Assembly: GCF_001941945.1 (NCBI RefSeq)
Contig: NZ_CP015584.1
Location: 558,001-622,000 of the forward strand
DNA from: Roseomonas gilardii
GTDB taxonomy: Bacteria > Pseudomonadota > Alphaproteobacteria > Acetobacterales > Acetobacteraceae
DNA length: 64,000 nucleotides
Reading direction: 5' to 3'
The notes below the pieces were generated by a model, which was given only the letters and a program-made list of their open reading frames with translations, did no database searches and was not told the DNA's origin. Positions within the stretch are counted from its first letter, which is position 1. Each line of letters opens with the position of its first letter. Shown here in pieces: positions 23,380 through 32,571 of the stretch. The position numbers and the translations under genes were made by a program.

Positions 23380-24765
23380 CTACCGCTGCGTGGGCGGCGG
23401 TGGCTTGGCGGCTCTGTCCGCACCCTGCGGGGCCGCTGTCTGCGTGGCCGGAGCAATGGAGGTCCAGCCCTCGGCCTTCACCGGCTCCGCCTGCTCGCGC
23501 ATCTTGCGGACATCCTCCACCGTCACCGGCTTGCCCCGGTTGCCCCATCCGGTCTGGATGAAGCTGACCACATCGGCCACCTGCTCGTCGCTCAGCAGCC
23601 CGGCATAGGGCGCCATGGTGAAGGCCGAGGGCGCCGTGCGCGTCCCGGGCAGCCGCCCGCCCGACAGCACGATGTGGATGGCCGAGGTCCCGTTATCCGT
23701 CTGTAGCACCGGATTGCCCGCCAGGGCCGGGAAGGCGTTGGCATAGCCCCTTCCGTCCGTGCGATGGCAGCCGGCGCAGCGGTCCACATAGATCTGCGCT
23801 CCGCGCGCGCTGGCATCGCCGTTGAACAGCGCCGTCGCCGTTGTCTCGTCATAGCGGTAGGGCGGCGCCTCCGGCCGGTGCGGCCGCAGCGACTTCAGAT
23901 AGGCGGCGATACTGCCAAGATCCTCGTCGGTCAGGTACTGCATCGAATGCACCACCACGTCGTTCATCGCGCCGAAGGTCGCCGTATGCGCGTTGCGGCC
24001 GGTCTTCAGGAAGGCGACGATCTCCGCCTCGCTCCAGTCCGCGAGTCCGCCGCCATGCTCGTTGCGCAGCGAGGGCGCGGTCCAGCCATCGACGGGACCG
24101 CCGCCGGACAGGAAGACGCTCTTCCCGTCGGTCAGCGCCTCCTCCTGCATGGTCAGGGCGCGGGGCGTGTGGCAGGCGCCGCAATGGCCCAGCCCCTCCA
24201 CCAGATAGGCGCCGCGCGCCACCCGCGGGTCCTGCCCCGGCTGTGGCTGAAAGGGCTGCGGCGACGGGGCGAAGAAGGTACGCCAGAGCGCCAACGGCCA
24301 GCGCATGGACAGCGGCCAGGGGATGTCGCTGTCCCGGTTCGCCTGCCGCACCGGCTCCACGCCCTGGGTGAAATAGGCGTACAGCGCCTGCATATCCGCC
24401 TCGGCCAGGCGCGAATAGGAAGGATAGGGCATGGCCGGATAGACCGTGCCGCCCTCTGGCCGGATGCCCCGGCGCATCAGCCGGTCGAACTCCTCGAAGC
24501 TCCAGCCGCCGATCCCCGTGTCGCGGTCGGGCGTGATGTTCGTTGAATAGATCGTGCCGATCGGCGTCGACATGGAGAGCCCGCCCGCGAAGGGCCTGCC
24601 GCCCGGCGCGGTGTGGCAGGCCACGCAATCCCCGGCCCGCGCCAGATAGGCGCCGCGCTCGACCAGGGAAGGGGCCGTGGGGGCGTCTGCCGGACCGGCG
24701 GCACGGGCCGTGCCCATCGCGAGAAACACGGCTCCGGCGCTGAGCAACGCGCGGAGGCGGGACAT
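23380..24765 (-). CDS. Tri-haem membrane cytochrome c subunit of a periplasmic alcohol/gluconate-type dehydrogenase
   Basis: 461 residues from ATG 24765, preceded by AGGAGG with a seven-base spacer. Signal peptide RLRALLSAGAVFLAMGTARA. Three haem c motifs: CVACH (47-51), CGACH (195-199), CAGCH (330-334), each with a later Met ligand candidate, for example MPYPSY (112-117). The C terminus is polar, rich in Pro/Ala/Gln, and has no anchor helix. This is the cytochrome subunit that passes electrons from the GMC flavoprotein to ubiquinone or a terminal oxidase in acetic-acid-bacteria-type enzymes. It is the last gene of the operon, 11 bases after the GMC gene. Confidence 0.93.
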   Translation of the reverse strand: MSRLRALLSAGAVFLAMGTARAAGPADAPTAPSLVERGAYLARAGDCVACHTAPGGRPFAGGLSMSTPIGTIYSTNITPDRDTGIGGWSFEEFDRLMRRGIRPEGGTVYPAMPYPSYSRLAEADMQALYAYFTQGVEPVRQANRDSDIPWPLSMRWPLALWRTFFAPSPQPFQPQPGQDPRVARGAYLVEGLGHCGACHTPRALTMQEEALTDGKSVFLSGGGPVDGWTAPSLRNEHGGGLADWSEAEIVAFLKTGRNAHTATFGAMNDVVVHSMQYLTDEDLGSIAAYLKSLRPHRPEAPPYRYDETTATALFNGDASARGAQIYVDRCAGCHRTDGRGYANAFPALAGNPVLQTDNGTSAIHIVLSGGRLPGTRTAPSAFTMAPYAGLLSDEQVADVVSFIQTGWGNRGKPVTVEDVRKMREQAEPVKAEGWTSIAPATQTAAPQGADRAAKPPPPTQR

Positions 24766-24776
24766 GCCGGGCCTCC

Positions 24777-26561
24777 TCATGCCTGCACCAGCGGGCCCGG
24801 GTTCTTCAGGTACTGCCCCCGGATCGCCCTGGCGGACCAGTAGGTGAGCGCCGCCACCATCCCGGTGGGGTTGTAGCCGATGCCCTGAGGGAAGGCGCCC
24901 GAGCCGACGCAGAAGAGGTTGTGCACGTCCCAGTTCTGCAGGTACCGGTTCACCACGCTGGTGCGCGGGTTCTCGCCCATGATGGCTCCGCCGGCGAGAT
25001 GCGTGGTCTGGTAGGAGCGCAGATCCGCCTTCGCCCCGAAATTCTTGACGCTGACCTGGACGGAGGACGGATTCATGGCCTTCGCCACCGCCGTCACCTG
25101 CTCCGTGATGTAGCGGCTCATGCGCACATCGTTGTCGTGCCAGTTGAAGGTCATGCGCAGCAGCGGCTGGCCGTAGGAATCCCGGTAGTCCGGGTCGAGG
25201 TCCAGGTAGCAGTCGCGATAGGCCATGTTGGTGCCGTGGATGTCGAAGGCCATCGCGTTGAGGTAGCTCTCCTTCACCGCCTTCTTCCAGCCGGCGCCCC
25301 ATTGCGGCGTGCCGTCCGGCACGGGAATGCCGCCGATCGGCTTGGTCCCGGCCGGGTTGCACCAGACGGGCGAGCCACCGACGAAACCCAGCGGCCCGTG
25401 GTCGTAGTGGTCGCCGTTGAAGTCGTCGAGGCCGATGCCCGTGCCGCCCGCGCCGATGAACGGGTTGACGTTCTTGCCCTCGGGAAAGAAAGCGCGGACC
25501 GTCGCCATGGTCTGCCAGGTGAAGTTCTTGCCGACCGCGCCTTCCCCGCTGCGCGGGTCATAGGGCGTCCCGATCCCGGAGAGCAGCAGGAGCCGGGCGT
25601 TGTTGTAGGCGAAGGTGCCGATGATCACGAGATCAGCCGGCTGCTCCACGGTCTTGCCGTCCGGCGTGACATAGGTGACCCCCGTCGCCCGCTTTCCCGT
25701 GGCGTCGAGATTGACGCGCAGCACCTCGCAGTTCGCGCGCAGCTCGAAATGCGGAACCCGCCGCAGCGCCGGCAGGATGTTCACGTTCGGCGAAGCCTTG
25801 GAGTAGTTGTAGCAGGCATAGCCGGAACAGAAGCCGCAGAAGTTGCAGACGCCCATGCCGCATCCATAGGGGTTGGTGTAGGGCCCAGAGGCATTGGCGG
25901 AAGGCAGGTTGAAGGGATGCAGCCCCACCTCCTTCGCCGCCTTGCGGAACAGCTCGGCCTGGTACGGCACCTTCTGCGGTGGCAGCGGGAAGTCGCCTGA
26001 ACGATCGGCCTCGAAGATGTTGCCCTGGGCCTCGTTCACCACCTTGCCACCGACGCGGTAGGCCGCGCCGGAGGTGCCGAAGACCTTCTCGGCGAAGTCG
26101 AAATGCGGCTCCAGATCCTCGTAGCGGACGCCATGGTCCTGGATCGTCATCTCCTCGGGGATGAAGCTGCGGCCATAGCGCTCCTCGTAGCGCGAGCGCA
26201 GGTGCAGCTCCTCCGGCAGCACGCGCCAGTGCACGCCCGACCAGTGCAGCCCCGCCCCGCCGACGCCGACGCCCGGCTTGAACCCCGCGATCTGGCGATA
26301 GGGCACCGCCTGGTCGTCGATTCCATGCCGGAAGGTCACGGTGTTCTGCCGGGGGCTCAGGAAGAGCTTGAGACGCTGCGCATAGGCCAGCTCGTCCATC
26401 GTCTCAGGATAGGCGCCGTCGGGATAGGTGTCGCGGAATTCGCCGCGCTCCAACGCGACGACCTTCAGCCCCGCCTCGGTCAGCTCCTTCGACATGATGG
26501 CGCCGGTCCAGCCGAAGCCGACGACCACCGCATCGGTGTGGGGCATCCTGATATCAGCCAT
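24777..26561 (-). CDS. GMC-family flavoprotein dehydrogenase (gluconate 2-dehydrogenase-like catalytic subunit)
   Basis: 594 residues from ATG 26561. FAD-binding motif DAVVVGFGWTGAIMSKEL (about 10-27) with the acidic VVALERGEF (about 34-42), GGAGLHWSGVHWRVLPEELH (about 100-119), a cysteine cluster CGMGVCNFCGFCSGYACY (about 234-251) like that in gluconate/2-ketogluconate dehydrogenases (possible 3Fe-4S site), and the C-terminal active-site region HLAGGAIMGENPRTSVVNRY (about 533-552) and GSGAFPQGIGYNPTGMVAAL. It oxidises a sugar acid or polyol on the periplasmic face. No own signal peptide; it is probably exported bound to the Tat-signal small subunit encoded just upstream. Substrate undecided among gluconate, ketogluconate and sorbitol types. 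Confidence 0.92.
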   Translation of the reverse strand: MADIRMPHTDAVVVGFGWTGAIMSKELTEAGLKVVALERGEFRDTYPDGAYPETMDELAYAQRLKLFLSPRQNTVTFRHGIDDQAVPYRQIAGFKPGVGVGGAGLHWSGVHWRVLPEELHLRSRYEERYGRSFIPEEMTIQDHGVRYEDLEPHFDFAEKVFGTSGAAYRVGGKVVNEAQGNIFEADRSGDFPLPPQKVPYQAELFRKAAKEVGLHPFNLPSANASGPYTNPYGCGMGVCNFCGFCSGYACYNYSKASPNVNILPALRRVPHFELRANCEVLRVNLDATGKRATGVTYVTPDGKTVEQPADLVIIGTFAYNNARLLLLSGIGTPYDPRSGEGAVGKNFTWQTMATVRAFFPEGKNVNPFIGAGGTGIGLDDFNGDHYDHGPLGFVGGSPVWCNPAGTKPIGGIPVPDGTPQWGAGWKKAVKESYLNAMAFDIHGTNMAYRDCYLDLDPDYRDSYGQPLLRMTFNWHDNDVRMSRYITEQVTAVAKAMNPSSVQVSVKNFGAKADLRSYQTTHLAGGAIMGENPRTSVVNRYLQNWDVHNLFCVGSGAFPQGIGYNPTGMVAALTYWSARAIRGQYLKNPGPLVQA

Positions 26562-26571
26562 GGCGGGGCAC

Positions 26572-27270
26572 TCAGCGATAGCGGATGGAGACGGGGGGAT
26601 AGGGATAGTGCCGGCCATACTGCTCGACCCAGTCCATGAAGTCGGCGCGCGCCCCGGGAAAGCCGATCATCCGCCAGGCCGCCATCTGCCGGTTCCCGCC
26701 ATAGACGGGATCGCAGAAATATCCCTCGCGCGTGTTCTGCAGAAGCTGGCCGAAGAAGGTGCCGGAAGGAACATCCCCGAGCCGGAGCTCATCGTGCTGC
26801 AGGGATTGCAGCAGGGCGTCCCGCGCGGGGGCATCCAGGTCCGCGACCTGCCTGCCGTGCTTCGCCCGGGCCTGCCGGTCGATCTCCGGCAGCGCATGAT
26901 GGTAGAGGTCCCGCGGCGTGAGGCCGAGCTGGTAGCCCAGTTCCGGCGGCGCCTCGCGATAGGGGCCCTCCAGATACCAGATTGAGCCATGGCCATAGGG
27001 CTCGTTCATCTGGCGGTCGATGAACTCGGTGACACCGGCCTCCAGCGCCCCGGGGCCCATCTCGTCGGCGGGGATCAGCCGGTCCACCAGCGCATTCAGC
27101 ACACGCCATTCCGGCCCGGTGAAGAAGGTCGGCGTATAGACGCCACGCGGCGTTGCCGGGTCCGCCCAGGCGGGACGCGATGCGAGATCGCCGAACAGGA
27201 CTGGGCTGGCGAGGCCGAGAGCACCAACCAGCAGGTTGCGGCGCGACGGGGTCAGGACGGGATCGGACAA
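26572..27270 (-). CDS. Gluconate 2-dehydrogenase subunit 3 family protein (Tat-exported small subunit)
   Basis: 232 residues. A twin-arginine signal SRRNLLVGALGLASPVLFGD lies at about 9-28, with cleavage near AWA-DP (about 34-37). The mature part has the family pattern TPTFFTGPEWRVLNALVDRL and IPADEMGPGALEAGV (about 46-80), MNEPYGHGSIWYLEGPY (about 88-104) and the C-terminal AAWRMIGFPGARADFMDWV. The small subunit stabilises the GMC flavoprotein and carries it through the Tat system. First gene of the leftward three-gene operon; the GMC start is 10 bases beyond its stop. Its promoter must lie in the 553-base region to the right. Confidence 0.92.
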   Translation of the reverse strand: MSDPVLTPSRRNLLVGALGLASPVLFGDLASRPAWADPATPRGVYTPTFFTGPEWRVLNALVDRLIPADEMGPGALEAGVTEFIDRQMNEPYGHGSIWYLEGPYREAPPELGYQLGLTPRDLYHHALPEIDRQARAKHGRQVADLDAPARDALLQSLQHDELRLGDVPSGTFFGQLLQNTREGYFCDPVYGGNRQMAAWRMIGFPGARADFMDWVEQYGRHYPYPPVSIRYR

Positions 27271-27823
27271 ACCTCTACCTTCAAGAGATGGTTAGGATGC
27301 AACTCATCACTCTAGTGCAGTCAGCTTGGTGATCATAGCCATCGCCGGGCCCTGATGGTGCTCATATCACACACCACCTCCCGGAATATTGTCCAACCGA
27401 GCCATTGGCCGAGCTCGATGGCAGCGCTCTACTTCAAGTGATGTGTAACGGTTGGAACGATTCACCGGAACTCTCCACGTAACTTGTCGACTGCCCCTCG
27501 GACACAGGACTCGTCCTTGTCGCCGCCTGGGGCTCGCGCCACGCCGAGACCGCCGAGGTGTAAGAGAACTTCTGACTCAAACCGCTAATACCAAGAGGGC
27601 CAAAGCGCCTACTTGACCCGCGGCCAATGTCGGCGGGACATACCCCCGCACGGTTCAGTTCTCAGCAAAAATCAACGGAAATCCCCACTCCGGAAATCCG
27701 GCAGACGACATGCCACGTTGTGGTTTTCAGCCCGAATACTGGACTTGCCAAACGGAACCCATGTCAAGGCCGGCCTCCATGGTGGCCACCACCGATCCGT
27801 GTGCTGGCGAACGCGGAACGGCA
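27271..27823. other. 553-base intergenic region, no supported gene
   Basis: Lower in G+C than its surroundings. It holds the promoter of the dehydrogenase operon at its left end. Short open frames to the right (27613-28073) have no recognisable homology and overlap the opposite LysR gene. The stretch around 27640-27720 could be the outer end of a decayed insertion sequence, but no paired repeat is visible. Confidence 0.4.
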
Positions 27824-28744
27824 TCAACATTCCTTCAGGGGCACGGCCCCTTCGAACCGCCTGACCTCCTCTCGCAGGGCCTCGGAAAAGGCCTCTGCGG
27901 CAGGGGAAAGTGAACGTCCGGCCCGCCGGATCAAGGTCACCTTGCGTCCAACTGCCGGTGGTCCCAGCGGCCGCGCGGCCAACTCCGGGGCCATGCGCAA
28001 CTCGGCCGCGCTCGACGGGAGAAGAGCGATGCCGAGGCCTGCCCTCGCCATGCCGACGAGTGTACTGGAATAGGCAACTTCCTGAACGGGCGTAACCAGT
28101 TTCCCGATGCGTGCGAAGGCGTCGTCCACCAATTGCCGGATGCTGCTGTCCGTTTCCAAAAGCAGCAGCGGCTCCTCGGCCAGGCGCGTCAGCGCAATGC
28201 TTCGGCGCCGCGCCAGAGGATGCCTCGGTGGCAGAAGAGCCACGATCTGATCGCGGAACAAAGGTTCGATCGTGAACGCCTCGCCCGGTGAGAGATCGCT
28301 GGCAATGCCGATATCCACCTGATCGGAGCGGACCTGTTCGTAGACCTGGCGAGTCACTGCCTCCCGTAGCCGGATCTTGAGATTGGGATGTGTGGTCTTG
28401 AGCCGCGCCATGGCCATGGGAAGAAGGCCGGCAGCGACGGAAGGCAGCGCTGCAACGCGCACGAGACCCCGCCGCCGAGCGGCAAGGTCCTGCAGGTTGA
28501 TGACACTATGCTCCAGCTCCTGCAGCAGGGGCTCCAGGGACCGGGCGAATTCCAGCCCCGCCGTCGTGGGCTCGGTACCATGGGGTGTGCGATCGAGCAG
28601 CTTCAGACCCAGCGCCTCCTCAAGTTGCCGGATCTGGACCGTGAGTGCTGGTTGGGTGACGTGCAGCAAACCTGCGGCGCGCGTGAAGCTGCCATATCGC
28701 AGCACGGTGACGAAAGCGCGCAGGCCCTTCAAGGTAATGCTCAT
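27824..28744 (-). CDS. LysR-family transcriptional regulator
   Basis: 306 residues. Winged HTH at about 1-62 (LKGLRAFVTVLRYGSFTRAA, then VTQPALTVQIRQLEEALGLK); effector domain about 90-295 with RVAALPSVAAGLLPMAMARL, LRDQIVALLPPRHPLARR-like segment (DQIVALLPPRHPLARRR) and GMARAGLGIALLPSSAAEL. It is divergent from the cupin/Bug/CoA-transferase/acyl-CoA dehydrogenase operon with a 111-base A+T-rich intergenic region, the normal arrangement for an LTTR and its target. Inducer presumably the carboxylate captured by the Bug receptor (inference). Confidence 0.91.
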   Translation of the reverse strand: MSITLKGLRAFVTVLRYGSFTRAAGLLHVTQPALTVQIRQLEEALGLKLLDRTPHGTEPTTAGLEFARSLEPLLQELEHSVINLQDLAARRRGLVRVAALPSVAAGLLPMAMARLKTTHPNLKIRLREAVTRQVYEQVRSDQVDIGIASDLSPGEAFTIEPLFRDQIVALLPPRHPLARRRSIALTRLAEEPLLLLETDSSIRQLVDDAFARIGKLVTPVQEVAYSSTLVGMARAGLGIALLPSSAAELRMAPELAARPLGPPAVGRKVTLIRRAGRSLSPAAEAFSEALREEVRRFEGAVPLKEC

Positions 28745-28855
28745 AGAAAAAATTTATAACACGAGCAAAAATATTCAATTGATTTATCAACGGGTCGGCT
28801 TCGATATCCAACGACAAGGACGCCTCCCGAGAACGAGGCGCCCAGGGAGTGAAAG
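28745..28855. promoter_or_regulatory. Divergent A+T-rich promoter of LysR and the cupin operon
   Basis: 111 bases. The stretch 28749-28795 is strikingly A+T rich against the GC-rich background and contains short palindromes (AAATTT, CAATTG) and several T-N11-A pairs compatible with LTTR binding. No unique operator can be named. Confidence 0.5.
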
Positions 28856-29263
28856 ATGTCCGGAACGACGCCACGGAATTATTTCGTGCGACCCGATGAG
28901 GTACGTGCCTACAGCCCCGCCAACCACACCGGCACTGTGAACCGCCGTCTGATCGCACCGGAAACGGTTGGCGCGGAGAGGATGGAAGTGCTGCTTGGCA
29001 TCATCGAGAAGGGCAGCGGCGCATTGCCGCATGCGCATCCCGGCATGGAGCAGGCCTGCTACATTCTCCAGGGCCGGGCACGGGCCGGGATCGCCGGTCA
29101 GAGCCGTGAGATCGGCCCCGGCGAGATGTGCTTCTTCCCGGCAGGTGAGGAGCACGTCTTCACCGTTGTCAGCGACGACCCTGTGCATGTGCTGGTGATC
29201 TATTCGCCGCCCTATGGCGAGAATCCCGACAAGGTCGTCCGACACGCGGAGGTGCGGGCATGA
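28856..29263 (+). CDS. Small single-domain cupin protein
   Basis: 135 residues. Cupin motif 1 appears as GALPHAHPGMEQACYILQGR (about 56-75), with His-His-Glu metal ligands in HAHPGMEQ, and motif 2 as PGEMCFFPAGEEHVFTVVS (about 87-105) with the fourth His. All metal ligands are therefore present, so a catalytic or sensing role with a bound divalent metal is possible. It is first in the operon, and its stop overlaps the Bug start (ATGA). Such cupins in catabolic operons act as isomerases, dioxygenases or small-molecule binders; nothing here selects between these. Confidence 0.85.
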   Translation: MSGTTPRNYFVRPDEVRAYSPANHTGTVNRRLIAPETVGAERMEVLLGIIEKGSGALPHAHPGMEQACYILQGRARAGIAGQSREIGPGEMCFFPAGEEHVFTVVSDDPVHVLVIYSPPYGENPDKVVRHAEVRA

Positions 29264-30225
29264 TCGCCCGGCGGACCTTTCTGGGCGCGGCCGGCGCAGC
29301 GCTTCCCCTGATGCAAGCCTGGGGGCAAGCCTGGCGTCCGGCACACACCGTCACGCTCCTGGTGCCATTCGCCGGCGGCAGCGGCACGGATGCGGTGGCT
29401 CGCATCCTGGCGGATCTGCTGGCCAGGCAACTCGGCGTGCCGGTGGTGGTCGATAACCGCCCGGGCGCCAATGGCAGCATCGCCGCCATGGCCGCCGCGC
29501 GAGCCGCGCCCGACGGCACAGCCCTGTTCGTGACGACCAACACGACGCATTCCGCCAATCCGTCGCTGATGAAGCGCATCGACTATGACCCGGTCGCGGA
29601 TTTCACGCCCGTGGCGCGGGTGGGAAACCTGCCCTTCATGCTGGTCGTGGGCGAGCAGGTGCCGGTCCGGAACCTGCAGGAACTTCTCACCATGGCGCGC
29701 CGCAAGCCGGGGGAAGTGACCTATGCCAGCGGCAACAGCACGGGAATCGTGGCGGGCGCGACGATGGCCCGCATGGGCGGCGTCGAGATGCTGCACGTGC
29801 CCTATCGCAGCACGCCGCCGGCGATGACCGATGTGATCGCAGGGCGTGTCACCTGCATGTTCGTGGATATCGCCGCCGGCCTGTCCAACATCCAGGCCGG
29901 CCAGCTTCGGGTCCTGGCGATGAGCACCCGCAGCCGTTCCACACTGATGCCGGATGCGCCTTCCATGGCGGAGGCCGGGCTGCCCGATTTCGACATTACC
30001 TCCTGGAACGGCGTTTTCGGTCCCGCGCGCATGCCGCCCGCCGCGACTTCCACTCTCAACGCCGCCATCCGCAGTGCGATAGAGCGGCCCGAGGTCCGTC
30101 AGCGCTTCGGGGATATCGGCTTCGAGGCCTTCTCCGGCACGCCGCAGGATCTGGGGCAGTTCGTCCAGACGGAACTGGTCCAGTGGAGGCAGCTGATCGA
30201 GGCTGCCGGGATCGAGAAGGAGTGA
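29260..30225 (+). CDS. Bug-family periplasmic receptor
   Basis: 321 residues, translationally coupled to the cupin gene. A twin-arginine-like signal ARRTFLGAAGAALPLMQAWG (about 3-22) exports it. Bug-family marks: VTLLVPFAGGSGTDAVARIL (about 30-49), VVVDNRPGANGSIAAMAAAR (about 61-80), ITSWNGVFGPARMPPAA (about 247-263). It captures a carboxylate in the periplasm. No TctA/TctB genes are adjacent. Being inside a CoA-transferase/acyl-CoA dehydrogenase operon, its ligand is probably the acid those enzymes metabolise. Confidence 0.9.
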   Translation: MIARRTFLGAAGAALPLMQAWGQAWRPAHTVTLLVPFAGGSGTDAVARILADLLARQLGVPVVVDNRPGANGSIAAMAAARAAPDGTALFVTTNTTHSANPSLMKRIDYDPVADFTPVARVGNLPFMLVVGEQVPVRNLQELLTMARRKPGEVTYASGNSTGIVAGATMARMGGVEMLHVPYRSTPPAMTDVIAGRVTCMFVDIAAGLSNIQAGQLRVLAMSTRSRSTLMPDAPSMAEAGLPDFDITSWNGVFGPARMPPAATSTLNAAIRSAIERPEVRQRFGDIGFEAFSGTPQDLGQFVQTELVQWRQLIEAAGIEKE

Positions 30226-30232
30226 CCCGGCA

Positions 30233-31408
30233 ATGACGGCACTCTCGGGCATCCGCATCCTGGATGCCAGCACGGTTGTGATGGGCCCCTACGCGACCCG
30301 TCTGCTCGCGGATCTCGGCGCCGATGTGCTGAAGCTGGAACCACCGGAAGGCGACATCATGCGCCGGGCCGGCCAGGGCGGTGCGATCTTCGCCCACCTG
30401 AACCGAAGCAAGCGCGGTGCGGTCGTGGATCTGAAATCCGCCGAGGGGCAGCGGCATCTGCGTGAACTCGCCGCCGAGGCGGATGTTCTGGTGCACAACA
30501 TGCGACCCGAAGCCGCGGCCCGGCTGAGCCTGCGGAAGGCTGATCTGGACGCCGTGAATCCCGGGTTGATCGTGGCCAGCGCCTATGGCTACGGAGCCGG
30601 CGGCCCGTTCTCCGGACGCCCGGCCTATGACGACCTGATCCAGGCCGCCAGCGGTCTCGCCGCAACAATGGGTCGCGCTTCCGGCGAGGCCCCTGCCTAT
30701 GTGCCCATGACGCTGGTGGACCGGGTCGTCGGCGCGCATCTCGCCTTCGCCGTCGCGGCGGCCATTGCCTGTCGCGCGCGGACTGGCGTGGCGCAGGAGG
30801 TGGAGGTTCCGATGTTCGAGACCTTCGCCGACCTCGTCGCCAGCGACCATCTGGGCGGGCTGAGCTTCGATCCCCCGGAAGGCGGGCCCTATTATCCCCG
30901 GCTGATGTCGCCGCACCGTCGGCCCTACCGCACGCGGAACGGCTGGATCGCCGTTCTGCTCTACACGCAGGTGCACTGGGAAAGGTTCTTCACCCTTCTT
31001 GGCAGGGAACAGGAACTGGCCGACGATCCACGCCTGCGCGACCATGTGGCACGGCAGGCGAACATCGATCACGCCTATGGATGTGTGGCGGAGGCGCTGT
31101 CGCATCGCGACACGGAGGAATGGATGCGCATCCTTTCCGCCACGGACATTCCCGTTTCCCTGGTGAACGATGTGGAGGACCTGCTTCAGGACCCGCACCT
31201 GCGCGCCACCGGCTTCTGGCGGCAGGTGCCGTTGCCGGATGGCTCCCTGCTTCGGACCACGGCGCCGTTTGGCCGATGGTCCGCCACACCGCCGGGCCCA
31301 CCTGGGCCGCCACCCGCCTTCCGTGTCGCCGCTACAGGAAGCGAGGATGAACGGCACCGGCCGGCTCGGGGAACGGAGAGCACTGGCATGGAGCAGATTC
31401 GGTCATGA
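30233..31408 (+). CDS. CaiB/BaiF family III CoA-transferase
   Basis: 391 residues. Marks: GIRILDASTVVMGPYATRLL (about 5-24), ADLGADVLKLEPPEGD (about 25-40), LNRSKRGAVVDLKSAEG, YGAGGPFSGRPAYDDLIQAA (about 121-140), and a candidate catalytic Asp in TLVDRVVGAHLAFAVA (about 160-175). It transfers CoA to the substrate acid. Seven bases separate it from the Bug gene and its stop overlaps the acyl-CoA dehydrogenase start (ATGA). It is only distantly like the CoA-transferase at 5220, judging by the translated motifs, so the two clusters probably act on different acids. Confidence 0.91.
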   Translation: MTALSGIRILDASTVVMGPYATRLLADLGADVLKLEPPEGDIMRRAGQGGAIFAHLNRSKRGAVVDLKSAEGQRHLRELAAEADVLVHNMRPEAAARLSLRKADLDAVNPGLIVASAYGYGAGGPFSGRPAYDDLIQAASGLAATMGRASGEAPAYVPMTLVDRVVGAHLAFAVAAAIACRARTGVAQEVEVPMFETFADLVASDHLGGLSFDPPEGGPYYPRLMSPHRRPYRTRNGWIAVLLYTQVHWERFFTLLGREQELADDPRLRDHVARQANIDHAYGCVAEALSHRDTEEWMRILSATDIPVSLVNDVEDLLQDPHLRATGFWRQVPLPDGSLLRTTAPFGRWSATPPGPPGPPPAFRVAATGSEDERHRPARGTESTGMEQIRS

Positions 31409-32571
31409 ACTTCGCGATGAGTCCCGACCAGGAGGCCGTGCAGGAAGCGGTCGCGCGCATCTGCACCGGCTTCGACGACGAGTACTGGCTGCAGCGTGAC
31501 CATGACGGTGTCTTCCCCACGGATTTCCACCAGGCTCTGGCCCGCGACGGCTGGCTCGGCATCTGCATGCCGGAGGAATATGGCGGCGGCGGGCTGGGCA
31601 TCACCGAAGCGGCCATCATGATGCAGACGATCGCTCAGTCGGGAGCCGGCATGACCGGGGCCTCGGCGGTGCACATGAATATCTTCGGCCTGAATCCCGT
31701 TGTGGTCTTCGGCACTGAGGCACAGAAGCGCCGCATGCTGCCGCCGTTGATCGAGGGGCGGGAGAAGGCCTGTTTCGCGGTCACGGAGCCCAATGCGGGG
31801 TTGGACACGACCCAGCTCCGCACCCGGGCAGAGCGGCGCGGCGACCGCTATGTGGTGAACGGCCAGAAGATCTGGATCTCCACGGCGCAGGTGGCGGAAA
31901 AGGTGCTGCTTCTCGCGCGCACGACACCGGTCGAGCAGGTCCGGCGTCGCACAGAGGGGTTGAGTCTTTTCTACACCACGCTCGACCGAGCACGCGTCCA
32001 GGTCCGCGAGATCGAGAAGATGGGCCGCAAAGCGGTCGATTCCAACGAAGTCTTCTTCGATGATCTCGAAGTGCCGGTCGAAGACCGCATCGGGGAGGAG
32101 GGAAGGGGGTTCGAGTACATCCTGCACGGGTTGAACCCGGAGCGCATCCTGATCGCCGCCGAAGCCGTCGGCCTGGGCTTCGTCGCGCTGGAGCGGGCCA
32201 CGCGCTATGCCGGCGAGCGCGTGGTCTTTGGCCGGCCCATCGGTCAGAACCAGGCGATCCAGCACCCGCTCGCAGCTTGCTGGATGGAGCTGCAGGCGGC
32301 ACGGCTGATGATCCTGAATGCCGCCTGGCGCTATGATCAGGGGCTTTCCTGCGCCGCCGAGGCCAATTCCGCGAAGTACCTGGCGGCGGAGGCAGGCTTC
32401 AAGGCATGCCAGCAGGCGGTGATGACACATGGCGGCTTCGGTTATGCACGAGAATACCATGTCGAGCGCTACATGCGGGAGGTCATGATCCCGCGTATCG
32501 CCCCGGTCAGCCCGCAACTCATCCTCTGCTTCATTGCCGAGAAGGTCCTGGGCTTGCCGAAATCCTATTGA
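31405..32571 (+). CDS. Acyl-CoA dehydrogenase family flavoenzyme
   Basis: 388 residues. FAD/substrate region CFAVTEPNAGLDTTQLRT (about 123-140), VNGQKIWISTAQ (about 151-162), and THGGFGYAREYHVERYMREV near the C terminus. As in the enzyme at 1340, the usual C-terminal catalytic Glu is not present (IAPVSPQLI), while Glu246 in GLNPERILIA sits at the helix-G position used by isovaleryl-CoA dehydrogenase. Last gene of the cupin operon; unlike the first cluster it has no EtfBA beside it and may share the pair at 2592-4308. Oxidises the acyl-CoA made by the preceding transferase. Confidence 0.91.
   Translation: MNFAMSPDQEAVQEAVARICTGFDDEYWLQRDHDGVFPTDFHQALARDGWLGICMPEEYGGGGLGITEAAIMMQTIAQSGAGMTGASAVHMNIFGLNPVVVFGTEAQKRRMLPPLIEGREKACFAVTEPNAGLDTTQLRTRAERRGDRYVVNGQKIWISTAQVAEKVLLLARTTPVEQVRRRTEGLSLFYTTLDRARVQVREIEKMGRKAVDSNEVFFDDLEVPVEDRIGEEGRGFEYILHGLNPERILIAAEAVGLGFVALERATRYAGERVVFGRPIGQNQAIQHPLAACWMELQAARLMILNAAWRYDQGLSCAAEANSAKYLAAEAGFKACQQAVMTHGGFGYAREYHVERYMREVMIPRIAPVSPQLILCFIAEKVLGLPKSY

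Noticed and set aside
27613-28073. Small genes in the gap right of the dehydrogenase operon
   Set aside because: Overlap the opposite LysR gene and show no family similarity.
1340-32571. Both acyl-CoA dehydrogenases (1340-2503 and 31405-32571) seem to lack the catalytic glutamate at the usual C-terminal site
   Set aside because: Each has a Glu in the helix-G motif (NAERLLIA, NPERILIA) used by isovaleryl-CoA and long-chain dehydrogenases, so a missing base is not supported.
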